This document shows, one piece after another, positions 34,751 to 46,700 of a stretch of 64,000 bases of DNA. A program made the position numbers and the translations under genes. The stretch is from Bidens hawaiensis (lineage: Eukaryota > Streptophyta > Magnoliopsida > Asterales > Asteraceae). The stretch covers positions 124,001-188,000 of the forward strand of contig JAIQDT010001114.1 in assembly GCA_021521415.1 (NCBI GenBank). The letters run 5' to 3'. The notes beneath the pieces were generated by a model. It searched no databases and had not been told where the DNA came from. It saw only the letters and a list, made by a program, of their open reading frames with translations. Position 1 is the stretch's first letter. Each line of letters opens with the position of its first letter.

Positions 34751-35638
34751 TTAGTGCTTTTTGTGAGTCAAAGCAGTGAGGGGTTGAGCAATCTTTGAAA
34801 ATCCCTCGATGAAACGCCGGTAGTAGCCGGCCAGTCCTAGGAATTGCCGCACCTCAGTCGGAGTCTTAGGTGCTTCCCAGTTTTTGATGGCCTCTACCTT
34901 ACCGGGATCGACATGGATACCATTCTCGTTGATCACATTTCCTAAAAAGTGAACCTCGCGAAGCCAAAATTCACATTTCGAGAGTTTAGCATACAGTTGT
35001 TCCTTATTCAATAGTTCCAAAATTACCCTTAAGTGATCTTCGTGGTCAGTCTCGTTCTTGGAGTAGACGAGAATATCATCGATGAAAACAATCACGAACT
35101 TTTCGAGGTACGCCTTGCATACTCGATTCATGAGATCCATAAATACGGCTGGCGCGTTGGTTAGGCCAAAAGGCATAACCGAAAACTCGTAGTGACCATA
35201 CCGTGTTCTGAAAGCCGTCTTTGAGATATCTTCTTCGCGCACTCTCAGCTGGTGGTAACCGGATCGTAGATCAATCTTCGAGTAGTAACTCGATCCTTGA
35301 AGCTGGTCAAACAAATCATCAATTCGGGGTAAAGGATAACGGTTCTTGACCGTCACCTTGTTCAACTCCCGGTAGTCGATGCACATTCGGAAAGTCCCGT
35401 CTTTCTTTCGGACAAACAAGACAGGGGCTCCCCATGGCGATGAGCTAGGTCGGATAAAACCCTTATCCAACAAATCTTGCAACTGAGTGGACAACTCCTG
35501 AAGTTCCGCCGGTGCGAGCCGATACGGGGCTCGTGCTATGGGTGCTGCACCGGGTGTCAACTCGATTTGGAATTCGACTTGACGAATAGGAGGGAGTCCG
35601 GGCAAATCCTCCGGGAAAACTTCCGGGAAGTCTCGCAC
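34751..35638 (-). pseudogene. Tekay-like reverse transcriptase
   Basis: Begins in [14 protein letters not shown], continues with [53 protein letters not shown] and the catalytic FIDDILVYS, and ends in the RT connection ([16 protein letters not shown]) at TAA 34753-34751. The stop follows a run of five A (about 34757-34762); RNase H homology continues in another frame, so a one-base insertion is likely. On its 5' side it is out of frame with gag-protease by one base near 35682. Confidence 0.93.
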
Positions 35639-37401
35639 AACCGGTATGTCTTCAATTCGTTTCTCCTCCGCGGGTTCTCAACAATCTGTGCCAAAATTGC
35701 CGGATGACCCTTTCGTAGATACTTCTGTGCCTTCAAAAGGGTAATGACGCTGGTGGTCATGCCGCTTCTCTCGCCTCGGACCGAAATGATCTCGCCGGAA
35801 GGGGTAGAAATGTGAACTATCTTGTCGTGACATATAATCTCCGCTCGGTTCTCGGATAACCAGTCCATGCCGACAACGACATCGAAACTACTAAGCGTAA
35901 AAGGAATAAGGTCGATATCAACAATATGACCTGACAGTTTTAACTTACATCCCGCAAGTACATGAGTCGTTACTATAGCCTTACCGTCAGCTAATTCAAC
36001 ATGAATCTTAGCATCTAACGGAGTTGGAGTTAAGTCTAAGAGTTGACTAAAGGCTTTCGACACAAAACTCCTATCAGCTCCAGTGTCAAACAAAACAGAA
36101 GCAAAACAATCGTTTACAGGGAACTTACCAGACACCACATGCGGATCATTGCGGGCTTGACCCGATCCAATCACAAACGCTCTTCCTTTGCCATTTCCTC
36201 CACCATTACTGCCACTTCCATTACCCCCATTATTGTCATTCTGTTTCAGCTTGGGGCAATCCTTCCGGAAATGACCTTCCTGTCCACATTCAAAACATCC
36301 CTTAGTCGTCATCGGTGGCTTAGGAGCACCCTTCGCCGCAAGGTCAACTCTACATTCCTTCGCTTGGTGACCTATCTTTCCGCATCTTTGACACTTGACA
36401 CGGTCACACTGACCAACATGATGATAGTTGCACCTATTGCACTTTGGATATCTCCCAGCATATCCGCTCGAACCCTGCCCGCTACCGTTGTTATTGTTGT
36501 TGTGACTTTGATTGTTAAAGCTCCGAGTGAATTCGGGCTTACGGTAGTGTTGTTGCGGTGGGAGGTTCGAGGATGAGGATCTGGTGTTGTCAAACTTTCT
36601 CTTCCCGCTGTTCGGGTTGCTGTTGTTGTTACTGTTGCTGACGTGGTCATTACTCGGGTTGTCACGGGCTTTAACAGTCGAACCCCTCGGTGGTAACGCA
36701 CCCTGGGTCACAGCCTGATCCGTCAGTTTGTGAGCCAAACGGATCGCTTGTTGGATCGTGGCTGGTCTGGAAGACGTCACCATACCCTGAATCTGTGGTG
36801 CTAACCCATCAATGTACATCTCTATTCTCTTGCTCGGCGGATCCACCATCCGCGGACACATCACTGCCAACTCGTGCGAACGAGTAGTGTAGCTTTCAAT
36901 CTCTGAACCCACCATTTTCAACGACCAAAACTCCGACTCTAACTTCGAAATTTCTTCCCTCGGACAGTACTCCTCTCGCATCATGTTTTTGAACTCCTCC
37001 CAGTTCATCGCGTTAGCCAGTTCCAATCCAAGGATCTGGACGTTCGAATTCCACCAAGTGAGGGCGGAATCGTCAAGTGTCCCAGCAGCGAATTTGACCC
37101 TACTGGCAGGGGGACAATTACACATCTCAAAGGCCGACTCGGCCTTCTCAGCCCAACGCAGGAAGCCTATAGCTCCCTCAGTGCCCTTAAACGTACTGGG
37201 CTTGCAGTCTAAGTAGTTCTTGAAGGTACATGCTCCATTCGGACCTCCTGTTTGATTTTGAACGTGTGCAGCTAAAGCGGCAGCAACATGGTCATTCAGC
37301 AGGGTTTGGAGTTCAGCTGCAGTCATGCTGATGTTACCTCGTCCTCGTCCAGCGTTTCTTCCGGCCATTTTCTCTAGTGTAGCGCATGTAACCCACATCA
37401 C
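35557..37401 (-). CDS. Tekay-like gag and protease
   Basis: About 575 meaningful residues from Met 37401 (or MAGRNAGRG twelve codons later). Gag domain ([20 protein letters not shown] ... [15 protein letters not shown]), an Asn/Ser-rich linker, three cysteine motifs ([40 protein letters not shown]; the last two are CCHC knuckles), then aspartic protease with [12 protein letters not shown] and VVVGMDWL. Frame loss near 35682 (a G missing from a GG-rich context) adds an unrelated tail to 35557. Gag itself is intact, so particles might form, but RT would not follow in frame. Confidence 0.92.
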   Translation of the reverse strand: MMWVTCATLEKMAGRNAGRGRGNISMTAAELQTLLNDHVAAALAAHVQNQTGGPNGACTFKNYLDCKPSTFKGTEGAIGFLRWAEKAESAFEMCNCPPASRVKFAAGTLDDSALTWWNSNVQILGLELANAMNWEEFKNMMREEYCPREEISKLESEFWSLKMVGSEIESYTTRSHELAVMCPRMVDPPSKRIEMYIDGLAPQIQGMVTSSRPATIQQAIRLAHKLTDQAVTQGALPPRGSTVKARDNPSNDHVSNSNNNSNPNSGKRKFDNTRSSSSNLPPQQHYRKPEFTRSFNNQSHNNNNNGSGQGSSGYAGRYPKCNRCNYHHVGQCDRVKCQRCGKIGHQAKECRVDLAAKGAPKPPMTTKGCFECGQEGHFRKDCPKLKQNDNNGGNGSGSNGGGNGKGRAFVIGSGQARNDPHVVSGKFPVNDCFASVLFDTGADRSFVSKAFSQLLDLTPTPLDAKIHVELADGKAIVTTHVLAGCKLKLSGHIVDIDLIPFTLSSFDVVVGMDWLSENRAEIICHDKIVHISTPSGEIISVRGERSGMTTSVITLLKAQKYLRKGHPAILAQIVENPRRRNELKTYRLCETSRKFSRRICPDSLLFVKSNSKSS

Positions 37402-37717
37402 GCTCCAAACAAGAAACGACAGCTGCGAGAACTCGCTCTACAGGTTCGGTTATAGGTGGTAGAGTGTTAGGGTAAGCAGGGTGGTTCGGGTGAGGCAATG
37501 GGGGAACTTGTTCACGGTAGACCATACGTCTGATCATGTTGGGGTACCATTCCCAGCTAACGTTGTTGTCATACAAGCCTCCGGATAGGCGGTACCTCTT
37601 TGGTGCAGGAGCTTCGAGTTCCGGGACTACACGGGGTGGCGAGGCAGTAGGTAACTGCGGTTCCTTCCCGTGAGCATGCGTCATCGAATCGGATGATGAT
37701 GAGGGTGGCGTCGACAT
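37334..37717 (-). CDS. Small ORF upstream of gag
   Basis: 127 residues, Ser/Pro-rich, with PKRYRLSGGLYDNNVSWEWY. It overlaps the gag start by 68 bases in another frame. It may be a leader ORF or the gag N-terminus separated by a further frameshift; I cannot decide. No known domain. Confidence 0.35.
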   Translation of the reverse strand: MSTPPSSSSDSMTHAHGKEPQLPTASPPRVVPELEAPAPKRYRLSGGLYDNNVSWEWYPNMIRRMVYREQVPPLPHPNHPAYPNTLPPITEPVERVLAAVVSCLERDVGYMRYTRENGRKKRWTRTR

Positions 37718-37876
37718 TCCTACAGGTAAGCCGGGTATATGCGCGCGTATGAGTGAAGGAGATAAGGAAATAAGATTTCAAGACTACAAAAACCTATGCA
37801 GTGCGTATCATTATAACTAATGGGTCGTCGCGGTTATAGTCTAGTATGCATGCAGTTTCTAGTTCGCTATAACCAA

Positions 37877-37890
37877 TGGCTCTGATACCA
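37877..37890 (-). other. Primer binding site of the Tekay-like element
   Basis: TGGTATCAGAGCCA on the minus strand, three bases inside the 5' LTR. It is complementary to the 3' end of plant initiator tRNA-Met. Confidence 0.92.
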
Positions 37891-37893
37891 ATC

Positions 37894-40733
37894 TGTCACA
37901 CCCTCAAAATCCACTAACGGAGTTTTACCGTCAGAGGGTGTGAACTGGCAGGATCGGAATCATTAGTTATAACCAAACCAAAGAAAAACGTTTAAATGAA
38001 AGTAAGTGCGGAAGCGTAAAACCTTAATTCAAAAGTTGCGTCACGCAGGACGACTTAAAACCAAATGTAACTGTTAAAATTAAGTTTGCAGAATAAAAGT
38101 GTTTTCATTAATGCATGCTCCTAAACCGCGCGCCCGCCTCGGCTACCTGAGAATAACATACTAAAAGTGTCAACACAAGGTTGGTGAGTTCACAAGTAAA
38201 ATAAGATAAATCGTTTAGCGTTTTGCGTAACCTCGTTACGACGTTTAAATGTTGCGTAACCCCGTTACGACGTTTGAGTGTGTTACCACGTTACAGCGTT
38301 TGAGTGTGTAACTACGTTACAGCGTTTAAGTGTGTAACCACGTTACAGCGTTTAAGTGTGTAACCACGTTACAGCGTTTGAGTGTGTAACCACGTTACAG
38401 CGTTTAAGTGTGTAACCACGTTACAGCGTTTAAGTGTTTTGCATTACCAGATAGTGTTATGTCAAATTATATATCGATAGGTAGCTAATCTATACAACAA
38501 GTATCGCTAAGTGGTTCGCGACCGAAGCTGACTGTTTATCAAGTGCCCGTCACCAGGTCCTCCAGACCATGGTAAGTGTTAGCCAAAATTTACACCCACT
38601 CAACCTCCAGTTGAGCTTACCGTCGGGTGGGGTTTGTCAAACCCAGTAGTACTACCCAAAAGTGACTCGCTATTCCAAATATTAACCGGTCCGATGTGTG
38701 GGACTTCAAATGTTACGTATGCCGCTTAGCCTTTACAAGTGATATATAATTTATAACAAAATCTTTCATATGCGTTTATCTCAGAAAATATGTTTATCGG
38801 AGTATGTTATCTCCCCCAAGTGAAAAACGTTTGAAAACAGTTTAAGAGTGGGGTAAGTGAACTCACTGTTTGCGAAGAATATCCGATCTAGATCACCGAG
38901 TGATGCGCGTCGTAGAAAACTCTCTAGCGTTCTAAAATAACAAAGAGATTTTCTAAGTATCGGAATGTTTAACGAGTCTCTAGACTCGGCACATAATACC
39001 TATGCACGTAACATGTTTCGTGTTTCGTTTGTGAATCGTGTGTGACTTAAACAAGTAAAATTGTGATACGATACATGAGTGAGCAATTACTTTCGTGTCA
39101 CGTATTAATAACATACTTATTAGCAATTATTCCCGTAGGGGCATTTTGGTCAACAAACAAAGACTAACTAACCATTATTCCCCATAAGGGCAATTTGGTC
39201 AATTCATGGCAATCAACTAGCAACTATTCCCCGCAAGGGTATTTTGGTCAAAATACAACAATTATATAAAAACTATCATATTTCATGCATTCCTATACAA
39301 CTCAGCAGCTAGTTTCGTTATGACAGAATTTCTACTTGAAAGATTGCACTAGTTTACCGATTATAACGTCTCAATTAATTTACCAAAAATTACCACAGGA
39401 GCATACATATCTTAGGTTTCCAGAACATCTTTTATCTTATTTTTATTCCATATAGATTGTTCATAATGATCAAAACATTACAGCTAACTTATATCAGTCA
39501 GATTCATGCACATCAGAATGTTATTTGCAATTCCCGTTAAACGAAAAATCCAATAAATGCAAGACCACTTGGGTTTCGTTCCTAACTCAGTGAGTCAACC
39601 TCCAGAAGTGGAACCAACCCAATTGGTCTCGTAGTTCATGAGATATAACATTTACAACATAACCTAACAGCAGGTCTAACAGCTCAGCTTTGCATCACGT
39701 TTTTGTAAAATCATAAAAGTATACTTCCACTTATCCAAAAATTACGAATTTATACTTCATAGAAACTAGACTCAACCTAGTTTACTGCAGTACCCACAAT
39801 CTCAATCAATTTTCACGTTTACACTTCGTTACAGTCAGTTAAACATCGTATATACGTTCTGTCCAGAATCTGTTCACATCAAAACTCATCATAATAACAA
39901 TCTATGAACTATCATGCATCCATATAACCCTCTAGACACTATAACTACTATCCATGCATATCAATCACACCATACATACAAGATTAGGGTTTGTGTTTTA
40001 ATTCAAATCAAGAACAACAATCAATCATGTATCAATATCAATCTAGTTATCAATCATCATCAATTAAATCAAGAATCACATGAATATCATAATACCAAGA
40101 AATCAGCCATAAAGGTTTACAATTAACCCAATAAAACTAACAATTAAACATAGAGGATACATAGAATAGTTGTGTATACCTTCCTAGCACCTTAATCTTC
40201 AATCAAACTTGAAAGATCTTGATTGTGTGTGTGTGTATATTAATCGATCTCAAGGAAATAAAGGGAGGGGATGGCTGCCGATTTTTGTAGGGGAATAGGT
40301 AGGAGGTTAGGGTTTAGGTTTACCATGTATTTATAAAGGAATATGTTACACTTTGGCCCCTCAACTCCTAAGTATTACTTTTTCTAGAACATTCTATCAT
40401 AACTTGCACATTAAGTTAACATTAAGTATTACTTTTTCTAGAACATTCTATCATAACTTGCACATTAAATTAACATGACAATAATATTATCACATAACAC
40501 ATAATCCTAACACATAATTATCACATAATTAGTGTTTTAGTGTTTTTCGTTTATTCATCAATCGTTTGCGTTTCGGTGCAAATCCCGAAAGACTACTACA
40601 CATGTAGTAAGTGTTAAGCGTCATTCAAACCCTAGTTTAAATGTAATGAGGTTTGCGTTTAGATTCAATAATCTAAAGTTTGAATTGACGGAGTTGCGTT
40701 AACGGAGTTAACCTGAAATTGACGATTGTCACA
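37894..40733 (-). repeat. 5' LTR of the Tekay-like element
   Basis: 2840 bp. Minus-strand TATA box TATAAATA at 40328-40335, so the transcript would start near 40300 and keep a leader of about 2.4 kb before the PBS. Near-identical to 29783-32648. Flanked by TAACT at 40734. Confidence 0.95.
40328..40335 (-). promoter_or_regulatory. TATA box of the Tekay-like 5' LTR
   Basis: TATAAATA on the minus strand, about 400 bp into the LTR, followed by TACATGGTAAACCTAAACCC. The only promoter signal able to drive this element. Confidence 0.65.
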
Positions 40734-43700
40734 TAACTAATTAACTCTCTCTTTCTCTATTTTGTTTTCACGTTAACCGATTGATGATATCATATTTTTA
40801 CACATATATATTGATATGTTGTACATGCAAGTAAATATACCATTTACATTTATGTAACTTTTTTTTAACTAATTATCAATTTGTTCAAGATGAAAACATA
40901 TTACAGAGAAAGTAAAATATGTAAATTTTCATACTAATCGTTCACTTTCAAAACAATCATGTCATCCAATTTACATATATGCATAAAAAAGTATATATAA
41001 GAAACAACCGTTTATATTTATTCAGACATTATTCAATTCGACATTTACACATATGTGCATGGATGTTTGTGCATGTGTAGGTAACAAAAACATAGATGTT
41101 TACATATGTGCATCTTTAAAACTATTTAAAAATTAATTACTATGCGTTCACGTACAAGTCCATCACTTTTAGATAAAAAAGTATTTTCTTTTAACTCAAG
41201 TAAATGTATATATGTAATCCATCAATTTATATGTTTGTTTAATGCACATGTATGTAATTGATTACGTAACCCAACTGTTTACATATATGTAAATTTCAAC
41301 ACCTGTAAATTATATGTGTGATATATATATCCCCTTTTATATTACCAAGAAAACAACAATGTTAATATCATCTATCAAGAAATCGAATGAAATTAACTAG
41401 TATGAACCACCAACAATATTAACATAGATGATATAATACAAAACAAGTGAGCTAATTATCCAAACTAATTACCTTCAAATATGTAAAGACCGAAATAATA
41501 TTAACATTACTTGAAATCTAAACCATACACATAATTTAAATTATATCTTATGATCTGAACAATCTTAGTTACGTAGATGGTTAGAGTGAAAGAAAATCAA
41601 ATTCAAAAGAGTTAGTTAATTTAAGTCAAGAAAGAGAGAGTAATTAAAGGAAACATCAAGAAAAAGAATAAAGGTAATCACTATAATACCCATTTCTTAC
41701 TTAATTATTGTCATAATCTTTTATATAATTGCACAAATATCACTATTATTTTAAACAATTGATTAAATTATCTATAGTTTAGATGAGTTCTCAACTTTCT
41801 CAAATGATACTAAGGCTTCTTTTAAGAATTTCAAATTTTTTAAGAAATCTATGAAATAATCTCAACCACTCATTATTTTTTAACTTTAAAACTAAAATTT
41901 AAATAAGAATGACGTATTGGTAAACTCCAATTATTTCTCTCTCCAATAACTAATTAACTCTCTCTTTCTCTTTTATTTTGTTTTCACGTTAACCGATTGA
42001 TGATATCATATTTTTACACATATATATTGAGATGTTGTACATGCAAGTAAATATACCATTTACATTTATGTAACTTTTTTTTAACTAATTATCAGTTTGT
42101 TCAAGATGAAAACACATTACAGAAAAATTAAAATATGTAAATATTCATATTAATCGTCCACTTTCAAAACAATCATGTCATCCAATTTACATATATGCAT
42201 AAAAAAAGTAGATATAAGAAACAATCGTTTATATTTATTCAGACATTATTCAATTCGACATTTACACATATGTGCATAGATGTTTGTGCATGTGTAGGTA
42301 ACAAAAACATAGATGTTTACATATGTGCATCTTTAAAACTATTTAAAAATTAATTACTATGCGTTCACGTACAAGTCCATCACTTTTAGATAAAAAAGTA
42401 TTTTCTTTTAACTCAAGTAAATGTATATATGTAATCCATCAATTTATATGTTTGTTTAATGCACATGTATGTAATTGATTACGTAACCCAACTGTTTACA
42501 TATATGTAAATTTCAACACCTGTAAATTATATGTGTGATATATATATCCCCTTTTATATTACCAAGAAAACAACAATATTAACATCATCTATCAAGAAAT
42601 CGAATGAAATTAACTAGTATGAACCACCAACAATATTAACATAGATGATATAATACAAAACAAGTGAGCTAATTATCCAAACTAATTACCTTCAAATATG
42701 TAAAGACCGAAATAATATTAACATTACTTGAAATCTAAACCATACACATAATTTAAATTATATCTTATGACCTGAACAATCTTAGTTACGTAGATGGTTA
42801 GAGTGAAAGAAAATCAAATTCAAAAGAGTTAGTTAATTTAAGTCAAGAAAGAGAGAGTAATTAAAGTAAACATCAAGAAAAAGAATAAAAGTAATCACTA
42901 TAATACCCATTTCTTACTTAATTATTGTCATAATCTTTTATATAATTGCACAAATATCACTATTATTTTAAACAATTGATTAAATTATCTATAGTTTAGA
43001 TGAGTTCTCAACTTTCTCAAATGATACTAAGGCTTCTTTTAAGAATTTCAAATTTTTTAAGAAATCTATGAAATAATCTCAACCACTCATTATTTTTTAA
43101 CTTTAAAACTAAAATTTAAATAAGAATGACGTATTGGTAAACTCCAATTATTTCTCTCTCCAATAACTAATTAACTCTCTCTTTCTCTTTTATTTTATTT
43201 TCACGTTAACCGATTGATGATATCATATTTTTACACATATATATTGAGATGTTGTACATGCAAGTAAATATACCATTTACATTTATGTAACTTTTTTTTA
43301 ACTAATTATCAGTTTGTTCAAGATGAAAACACATTACAGAAAAATTAAAATATGTAAATTTTCATATTAATCGTCCACTTTCAAAACAATCATGTCATCC
43401 AATTTACATATATGCATAAAAAAAGTAGATATAAGAAACAACCGTTTATATTTATTCAGACATTATTCAATTCGACATTTACACATATGTGCATAGATGT
43501 TTGTGCATGTGTAGGTAACAAAAACATAGATGTTTACATATGTGCATCTTTAAAACTATTTAAAAATTAATTACTATGCGTTCACGTACAAGTCCATCAC
43601 TTTTAGATAAAAAAGTATTTTCTTTTAACTCAAGTAAATGTATATATGTAATCCATCAATTTATATGTTTGTTTAATGCACATGTATGTAATTGATTACG

Positions 43701-46700
43701 TAACCCAACTGTTTACATATATGTAAATTTCAACACCTGTAAATTATATGTGTGATATATATATCCCCTTTTATATTACCAAGAAAACAACAATATTAAC
43801 ATCATCTATCAAGAAATCGAATGAAATTAACTAGTATGAACCACCAACAATATTAACATAGATGATATAATACAAAACAAGTGAGCTAATTATCCAAACT
43901 AATTACCTTCAAATATGTAAAGACCGAAATAATATTAACATTACTTGAAATCTAAACCATACACATAATTTAAGTTATATCTTATGACCTGAACAATCTT
44001 AGTTACGTAGATGGTTAGAGTGAAAGAAAATCAAATTCAAAAGAGTTAGTTAATTTAAGTCAAGAAAGAGAGAGTAATTAAAGGAAACATCAAGAAAAAG
44101 AATAAAAGTAATCACTATAATACCCATTTCTTACTTAATTATTGTCATAATCTTTTATATAATTGCACAAATATCACTATTATTTTAAACAATTGATTAA
44201 ATTATCTATAGTTTAGATGAGTTCTCAACTTTCTCAAATGATACTAAGGCTTCTTTTAAGAATTTCAAATTTTTTAAGAAATCTATGAAATAATCTCAAC
44301 CACTCATTATTTTTTAACTTTAAAACTAAAAGTTAAATAAGAATGACGTATTGGTAAACTCCAATTATTTCTCTCTCCAATAACTAATTAACTCTCTCTT
44401 TCTCTTTTATTTTGTTTTCACGTTAACCGATTGATGATATCATATTTTTACACATATATATTGAGATGTTGTACATGCAAGTAAATATACCATTTACATT
44501 TATGTAACTTTTTTTTAACTAATTATCAGTTTGTTCAAGATGAAAACACATTACAGAAAAATTAAAATATGTAAATTTTCATATTAATCGTCCACTTTCA
44601 AAACAATCATGTCATCCAATTTACATATATGCATAAAAAAAGTAGATATAAGAAACAATCGTTTATATTTATTCAGACATTATTCAATTCGACATTTACA
44701 CATATGTGCATAGATGTTTGTGCATGTGTAGGTAACAAAAACATAGATGTTTACATATGTGCATCTTTAAAACTATTTAAAAATTAATTACTATGCGTTC
44801 ACGTACAAGTCCATCACTTTTAGATAAAAAAGTATTTTCTTTTAACTCAAGTAAATGTATATATGTAATCCATCAATTTATATGTTTGTTTAATGCACAT
44901 GTATGTAATTGATTACGTAACCCAACTGTTTACATATATGTAAATTTCAACACCTGTAAATTATATGTGTGATATATATATCCCCTTTTATATTACCAAG
45001 AAAACAACAATATTAACATCATCTATCAAGAAATCGAATGAAATTAACTAGTATGAACCACCAACAATATTAACATAGATGATATAATACAAAACAAGTG
45101 AGCTAATTATCCAAACTAATTACCTTCAAATATGTAAAGACCGAAATAATATTAACATTACTTGAAATCTAAACCATACACATAATTTAAATTATATCTT
45201 ATGACCTGAACAATCTTAGTTACGTAGATGGTTAGAGTGAAAGAAAATCAAATTCAAAAGAGTTAGTTAATTTAAGTCAAGAAAGAGAGAGTAATTAAAG
45301 TAAACATCAAGAAAAAGAATAAAAGTAATCACTATAATACCCATTTCTTACTTAATTATTGTCATAATCTTTTATATAATTGCACAAATATCACTATTAT
45401 TTTAAACAATTGATTAAATTATCTATAGTTTAGATGAGTTCTCAACTTTCTCAAATGATACTAAGGCTTCTTTTAAGAATTTCAAATTTTTTAAGAAATC
45501 TATGAAATAATCTCAACCACTCATTATTTTTTAACTTTAAAACTAAAATTTAAATAAGAATGACGTATTGGTAAACTCCAATTATTTCTCTCTCCAATAA
45601 CTAATTAACTCTCTCTTTCTCTTTTATTTTATTTTCACGTTAACCGATTGATGATATCATATTTTTACACATATATATTGAGATGTTGTACATGCAAGTA
45701 AATATACCATTTACATTTATGTAACTTTTTTTTAACTAATTATCAGTTTGTTCAAGATGAAAACACATTACAGAAAAATTAAAATATGTAAATTTTCATA
45801 TTAATCGTCCACTTTCAAAACAATCATGTCATCCAATTTACATATATGCATAAAAAAAGTAGATATAAGAAACAACCGTTTATATTTATTCAGACATTAT
45901 TCAATTCGACATTTACACATATGTGCATAGATGTTTGTGCATGTGTAGGTAACAAAAACATAGATGTTTACATATGTGCATCTTTAAAACTATTTAAAAA
46001 TTAATTACTATGCGTTCACGTACAAGTCCATCACTTTTAGATAAAAAAGTATTTTCTTTTAACTCAAGTAAATGTATATATGTAATCCATCAATTTATAT
46101 GTTTGTTTAATGCACATGTATGTAATTGATTACGTAACCCAACTGTTTACATATATGTAAATTTCAACACCTGTAAATTATATGTGTGATATATATATCC
46201 CCTTTTATATTACCAAGAAAACAACAATATTAACATCATCTATCAAGAAATCGAATGAAATTAACTAGTATGAACCACCAACAATATTAACATAGATGAT
46301 ATAATACAAAACAAGTGAGCTAATTATCCAAACTAATTACCTTCAAATATGTAAAGACCGAAATAATATTAACATTACTTGAAATCTAAACCATACACAT
46401 AATTTAAGTTATATCTTATGACCTGAACAATCTTAGTTACGTAGATGGTTAGAGTGAAAGAAAATCAAATTCAAAAGAGTTAGTTAATTTAAGTCAAGAA
46501 AGAGAGAGTAATTAAAGGAAACATCAAGAAAAAGAATAAAAGTAATCACTATAATACCCATTTCTTACTTAATTATTGTCATAATCTTTTATATAATTGC
46601 ACAAATATCACTATTATTTTAAACAATTGATTAAATTATCTATAGTTTAGATGAGTTCTCAACTTTCTCAAATGATACTAAGGCTTCTTTTAAGAATTTC

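Larger units (their letters stand above)
29783..40733 (-). mobile_element. Ty3/gypsy chromovirus-type retrotransposon (Tekay/Del-like) inserted in the satellite
   Basis: 10,951 bp on the minus strand, flanked by TAACT (29778-29782 and 40734-40738). LTRs begin TGTCACACCC on the plus strand and end GATTGTCACA. Minus-strand order: 5' LTR (37894-40733), initiator-Met PBS, gag-protease, RT-RNase H, integrase, chromodomain, 3' LTR (29783-32648). The LTRs differ by one 26-bp repeat unit plus very few substitutions (for example G or C at 30535 and 38614), so insertion is recent. Pol nevertheless carries at least three frame breaks. Confidence 0.95.

Noticed and set aside
37877..37890. tRNA-like word TGGTATCAGAGCCA
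   Set aside because: Only the primer-binding segment beside the LTR; no cloverleaf, so not a tRNA gene.
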